From Mycobacterium tilburgii (lineage in GTDB: Bacteria > Actinomycetota > Actinomycetes > Mycobacteriales > Mycobacteriaceae): 50,488 bases of DNA. The position numbers were made by a program, and so were the translations under genes. Shown one piece after another: positions 46,381 through 50,488 of this stretch. The notes beneath the pieces were generated by a model. It made no database searches, was not told the origin of the DNA, and was given only the letters and a program-made list of their open reading frames with translations. Location: NCBI RefSeq assembly GCF_902168065.1, contig NZ_LR655711.1:1-50488 (forward strand), given 5' to 3'. How positions within the stretch are numbered: position 1 is the stretch's first letter; each line of letters begins with the position of its first letter.

Positions 46381-49300
46381 AGCGTGGATTTGCCCGGCCG
46401 CAACCGGAGAAGCCTCCGGGCATCAAGCCGGAAAACATCGTCCTCCCCACCCCGCTGAGCATTCCGCCGCCTGAGGGTAAGCCCTGGTGGATGGTCGTGG
46501 TTGGCGTTCTGGTGGTCGGTCTGCTGATCGGCATGATCGCCATGACGTTCGCCAGCGGCTCGCGCGTTTTCGGCGGCGCCGGTGCGATCTTCCCGATCTT
46601 CATGATCGGCGGCGTCGCGATGATGATGTTCGGCGGCCGGTTCGGCGGTCAGCAGCAGATGAGCCGGCCGAAGCTTGACTCGATGCGCGCCCAGTTCATG
46701 CTGATGCTGGACATGCTGCGCGAGACCGCGCACGAGTCGGCCGACAGCATGGACGCCAACTACCGCTGGTTCCACCCGGCTCCGGACACCCTGAGCGCCG
46801 CCGTCGGATCGCCGCGGATGTGGGAACGCCAACCCGACGGCAAGGACCTCAACTTCGGTGTCGTCCGCGTGGGTGTGGGGATGACGCGGCCCGAGGTGAC
46901 CTGGGGTGAGCCCCAGAACATGCCGACCGACATCGAGCTCGAACCCGTGACCGGTAAGGCGCTGCAGGAATTCGGCCGCTACCAAAGCGTCGTCTACAAC
47001 CTGCCCAAGATGGTCTCGCTGCTCGTCGAGCCGTGGTACGCGCTGGTCGGGGACCGCCCGCAGGTTCTGGGGCTGATGCGGGCTGTTATCTGCCAGCTAG
47101 CCTTCTCGCACGGCCCCGACCACGTGCAGATGGTGGTCGTCAGTTCGGATCTGGACGAATGGGACTGGGTCAAATGGCTGCCGCACTTCGGTGACTCCCG
47201 GCGCCAGGACGCGGCCGGCAACGCACGGATGGTCTACAGCTCGGTGCGCGAGTTCGCTGCTGAGCAGGCCGAATTGTTCGCCGGGCGTGGATCTTTCACG
47301 CCTCGCCACGCCAGCTCGTCGGCGCAGACGCCGACACCGCACACGGTGATCATCGCCGACGTCGTCGATCCCCAGTGGGAGTATGTCATCAGCGCCGAGG
47401 GTGTCGACGGTGTGACGTTCTTCGACCTGACCGGGGCCCCGATGTGGATGTCGGTGCCGGAGCGGACGCTGCGGTTCTGCGACAAGGGCGTGATCGAGGC
47501 GCTGCCCCGCGACCGCGATACCTGGATGGTGATCGACGACAAGCCGTGGTTCTTCGCGCTCACTGACCAGCTTAGCGCCATCGAGGCCGAGGAGTTCGCG
47601 CAGAAGCTGGCGCACTGGCGCCTCGCGGAGGCCTACGAGGAGATCGGCCAGCGGGTCGCCCATATCGGCGCTCGGGACATCTTGTCCTACTACGGAATCG
47701 ACGATCCGGGAAACATCGACTTCAATTCGCTGTGGGGTTCCCGGACCGACACGATGGGCCGGTCACGGTTGCGGGTGCCGTTCGGCAACCGCTCCGACAA
47801 CGGCGAATTGCTGTTCCTGGACATGAAATCACTGGACGAGGGCGGCGACGGCCCGCACGGCGTCATGTCCGGAACAACCGGTTCCGGTAAGTCGACGCTG
47901 GTGCGCACCGTGATCGAGTCGCTGATGCTCGCCCACCCGCCGGAGGAGTTGCAGTTCGTCCTGGCTGACCTCAAGGGTGGGTCGGCGGTGAAGCCCTTCG
48001 CGGGCGTGCCGCACGTCTCCCGGATTATCACCGACCTCGAAGAAGACCAGGCGTTGATGGAACGGTTCCTGGACGCGCTGTGGGGTGAGATCGCCCGTCG
48101 TAAGGCGGTGTGCGACAACGCCGGTGTCGACGACGCCAAGGAATACAACTCGGTGCGGGCCCGGATGCGCGCTCGCGGTCATGACATGCCGCCGTTGCCG
48201 ATGCTCGTGGTAGTCATCGACGAGTTCTACGAGTGGTTCCGCATCATGCCGACCGCGGTCGACGTCCTCGACTCCATCGGCCGGCAGGGTCGCGCGTACT
48301 GGATCCACCTGATGATGGCCTCGCAGACCATCGAAAGCCGCGCCGAGAAACTCATGGAAAACATGGGTTACCGCCTGGTGCTCAAGGCGCGTACCGCGGG
48401 TGCGGCGCAGGCGGCCGGTGTGCCCAACGCCGTGAACCTGCCCGCACAGGCCGGTCTGGGGTATTTTCGCCGGAGTCTGGAGGACATCGTCCGGTTCCAG
48501 GCCGAGTTCCTGTGGCGCGACTACTACGCCCGGGGCGTCGACGCCGACGGTGAAGAAACGCCGGTGCTGGTGCACAGCATCGATTACATTCGCCCGCAGC
48601 TGTTCACCACGGCGTTCACCCCGCTCGAGGTCAGCATCGGCGGCCCGGAGCTCGAGCCGCAGGCCATCATCGGCAACGGCGAGCTGCTTAACGTGGACCC
48701 GGTCGGGGTCGAGGAAGAAGACGAAGAGGGCATCCGGACGCCCAAGGTCGGCACCGAGATCATAAACCAGCTCCGCAACATCGACTTCGAGCCGTACCGG
48801 TTGTGGCAGCCGCCGCTGACCCAGCCCGTCGCGATCGACGACCTGGTCAACCGGTTCCTGGGCCGGCCGTGGCACCAGGACTACGGCATCGCCCGGGATC
48901 TGGTGTTCCCGATCGGCATCATCGACCGGCCGTTCAAGCACGATCAGCCGCCGTGGACGGTCGACACCTCCGGGCCGGGCGCCAACGTCCTGATCCTGGG
49001 TGCCGGCGGTGCCGGCAAGACGACGGCGCTGCAGACACTGATCTGCGCGGCGGCGCTGACCCACACACCCGAGCAGGTCCAGTTCTACTGCCTGGCCTAC
49101 AGCAGCACCGCATTGACGACGATCGCGCGTCTTCCGCACGTGGGTGAGGTCGCTGGTCCGACCGACCCGTACGGCGTCCGCCGGACGGTGGCCGAGCTGC
49201 TGGCGCTGGTGCGTGACCGCAAGTGCAGTTTCCTCGAATACGGGATTGCGTCGATGGACGTCTTCCGGCGCCGCAAGTTCGGCGGCGACGCCGGTCCGGT

Positions 49301-50488
49301 GCCCAACGACGGTTTCGGCGATGTGTATCTGGTGATCGACAACTACCGGGCCCTCGCCGAGGAGAACGAGGTGCTGATTGAGCAGGTCAATCAGATCATC
49401 AACCAGGGCCCCTCGTTCGGGGTGCACGTGGTGGTGACGGCCGACCGCGAATCGGAGCTGCGGCCGCCGGTGCGTAGCGGTTTCGGTTCCCGCATCGAAT
49501 TGCGCCTGGCTGCAGTCGAAGACGCCAAGTTGGTGCGCTCCCGTTTCGCCAAGGATGTTCCGGTCAAGCCGGGACGCGGCATGGTCGCGGTCAACTACGT
49601 GCGGCTGGACAGCGATCCTCAAGCGGGCCTGCACACCTTGGTGGCCCGGCCGGCGATGGCCAGCACTCCGGACAACATCTTCGAATCCGACAGTGTCATC
49701 GCGGCCGTCAGCCGGCTGGCCAGTGGCCAGGCGCCTCCGGTGCGCCGGCTGCCAGCCCGGCTCGGGGTGGAGCAGGTCCGCGAGCTGGCTGCCCGCGACC
49801 ACCGCCAGGGCGTCGGTGTGGGCGGAATCGCCTGGGCCATCTCCGAATTGGATTTGGCGCCGGTGTACCTAAACTTCAACGAGAACGCGCACCTGATGGT
49901 GACCGGCCGGCGCGAGTGCGGCCGCACCACGACGCTGGCCACGATCATGTCCGAGATCGGGCGGCTGTATGCGCCCGGATCCAGCACCGCGCCGCCACCG
50001 CCGGAGGGCAAGCCGTCGGCGCAGGTGTGGCTGATAGACCCGCGCCGTCAGCTGCTGACCACGCTGGGCACAGAGTACGTGGAGAAGTTCGCCTACAACT
50101 TGGACGGCGTGCACGCCATGGTGGGCGAGCTGGCGGCCATGCTGGCCACCCGCCAGCCCCCGCCCGGTCTATCCGCCGAGGAACTGCTGTCGCGGTCGTG
50201 GTGGAGCGGTCCGGAGATCTTCCTGATCGTCGACGACATCCAGCAGCTGCCGCCCGGCTTCGACTCACCGCTGCAACAGATCGCTCCGTGGGTGACGCGG
50301 GCCGCCGACGTCGGTCTGCACGTCCTGGTCACCCGCACGTTCGGTGGTTGGTCGTCGGCGGGCAGCGACCCGATCCTGCGGGCCCTGCTCCAGGCGAACA
50401 CGCCGTTGCTGGTGATGGACGCCGACCCGGACGGGGGCTTCATCCGCGGGCAGGTGGAGGGCGGCCCGCTGGCCGGGGCTCTTCTACG
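46377..50488 (+). CDS. eccC5: ESX-5 type VII secretion ATPase EccC5 (runs off the window end)
   Basis: EccC is the FtsK/SpoIIIE-like motor that recognises and drives substrates through the type VII pore. The frame from GTG 46377 is open to the window end, about 1370 codons; the M. tuberculosis protein is about 1391, so only the last 20 or so residues are missing. Two membrane helices (about 37-58 and 67-86) are followed by a DUF domain and three ATPase domains. Domain 1 has Walker A GTTGSGKST at 499-507 and Walker B VVIDE with D615 and E616. Domain 2 has GAGGAGKTT at 875-883. Domain 3 has the degenerate GRRECGRTT at 1177-1185, arginine replacing the Walker lysine. Confidence 0.95.
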   Translation, partial: MKRGFARPQPEKPPGIKPENIVLPTPLSIPPPEGKPWWMVVVGVLVVGLLIGMIAMTFASGSRVFGGAGAIFPIFMIGGVAMMMFGGRFGGQQQMSRPKLDSMRAQFMLMLDMLRETAHESADSMDANYRWFHPAPDTLSAAVGSPRMWERQPDGKDLNFGVVRVGVGMTRPEVTWGEPQNMPTDIELEPVTGKALQEFGRYQSVVYNLPKMVSLLVEPWYALVGDRPQVLGLMRAVICQLAFSHGPDHVQMVVVSSDLDEWDWVKWLPHFGDSRRQDAAGNARMVYSSVREFAAEQAELFAGRGSFTPRHASSSAQTPTPHTVIIADVVDPQWEYVISAEGVDGVTFFDLTGAPMWMSVPERTLRFCDKGVIEALPRDRDTWMVIDDKPWFFALTDQLSAIEAEEFAQKLAHWRLAEAYEEIGQRVAHIGARDILSYYGIDDPGNIDFNSLWGSRTDTMGRSRLRVPFGNRSDNGELLFLDMKSLDEGGDGPHGVMSGTTGSGKSTLVRTVIESLMLAHPPEELQFVLADLKGGSAVKPFAGVPHVSRIITDLEEDQALMERFLDALWGEIARRKAVCDNAGVDDAKEYNSVRARMRARGHDMPPLPMLVVVIDEFYEWFRIMPTAVDVLDSIGRQGRAYWIHLMMASQTIESRAEKLMENMGYRLVLKARTAGAAQAAGVPNAVNLPAQAGLGYFRRSLEDIVRFQAEFLWRDYYARGVDADGEETPVLVHSIDYIRPQLFTTAFTPLEVSIGGPELEPQAIIGNGELLNVDPVGVEEEDEEGIRTPKVGTEIINQLRNIDFEPYRLWQPPLTQPVAIDDLVNRFLGRPWHQDYGIARDLVFPIGIIDRPFKHDQPPWTVDTSGPGANVLILGAGGAGKTTALQTLICAAALTHTPEQVQFYCLAYSSTALTTIARLPHVGEVAGPTDPYGVRRTVAELLALVRDRKCSFLEYGIASMDVFRRRKFGGDAGPVPNDGFGDVYLVIDNYRALAEENEVLIEQVNQIINQGPSFGVHVVVTADRESELRPPVRSGFGSRIELRLAAVEDAKLVRSRFAKDVPVKPGRGMVAVNYVRLDSDPQAGLHTLVARPAMASTPDNIFESDSVIAAVSRLASGQAPPVRRLPARLGVEQVRELAARDHRQGVGVGGIAWAISELDLAPVYLNFNENAHLMVTGRRECGRTTTLATIMSEIGRLYAPGSSTAPPPPEGKPSAQVWLIDPRRQLLTTLGTEYVEKFAYNLDGVHAMVGELAAMLATRQPPPGLSAEELLSRSWWSGPEIFLIVDDIQQLPPGFDSPLQQIAPWVTRAADVGLHVLVTRTFGGWSSAGSDPILRALLQANTPLLVMDADPDGGFIRGQVEGGPLAGALL

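Noticed and set aside
47829..49802. 657-codon minus-strand frame opposite eccC5
   Set aside because: Antisense shadow; eccC5 is unmistakable on the plus strand.
1..50488. CRISPR arrays, rRNA genes or insertion sequences
   Set aside because: No regularly spaced repeats, rRNA signatures, or transposase genes with inverted ends were seen in the window.

Overview
The window comes from a high-GC mycobacterium, most likely a slow grower. Three things point there: the mycobacterial dcw order (mraZ-rsmH-ftsL-pbpB-murE-murF-mraY-murD-ftsW-murG-murC-ftsQ-ftsZ-pgeF-yggS-sepF-yggT-wag31), protein sequences close to the M. tuberculosis homologues as I remember them, and an ESX-5 type eccB-eccC pair, a system known from slow growers. 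The species cannot be named from sequence reading alone.

Layout. 1-5170: mraZ with its operator, rsmH, ftsL and pbpB, coupled by 4-nt start/stop overlaps from rsmH on. 5171-6200: a scar between pbpB and murE holding a ykkC-family (guanidine-I-like) riboswitch, a broken TauE/SafE exporter gene and a decapitated TetR gene. 6313-17428: murE to ftsQ, intact and mostly overlapping. 17429-23047: ftsZ, pgeF, yggS, sepF, yggT, wag31 and a small membrane protein. 23050-23736: a phosphoribosyltransferase on the minus strand. 24016-25852: a decayed cobalt-type nitrile hydratase operon (beta, alpha, accessory protein, cobalt transporter CbtB) with a parB-like fragment inside the alpha gene. 25908-31941: tRNA-Leu(GAG), an M20 peptidase, a PEBP protein, a broken hydrolase joined to a broken 13E12-type HNH gene, then pyrD, a small conserved gene and lppL on the minus strand. 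32052-35175: a broken Rv2137c-like gene, a broken uppP, an intact histidine phosphatase and DUF3090 gene, and a broken SCO1664-type kinase-fold gene. 35165-44465: remnants of a carboxylic acid reductase, P450, SDR, FAD oxidoreductase, DUF4389 protein, ABC exporter, SRPBCC and SnoaL proteins and malQ, among a few intact genes (TetR-like regulator, lipoprotein, SigF-like sigma factor, two small conserved proteins). 44860-50488: eccB5 and most of eccC5.

How it fits together. The first half builds peptidoglycan precursors, moves them to the membrane (MraY, MurG, FtsW) and directs septation and polar growth (FtsZ, SepF, FtsQ, FtsL, PbpB, Wag31). The second half is dominated by gene decay. Every essential gene is open and almost every dispensable metabolic gene is broken by frameshifts, stops or fusions, so this looks like genuine reductive evolution rather than random sequencing error, although indel errors cannot be excluded from one sequence. 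The most notable items are the orphaned ykkC riboswitch, the parB-like and carboxylic-acid-reductase fragments lodged in unrelated pseudogenes, the loss of uppP, and the nitrile hydratase whose metal-binding cysteines are destroyed.
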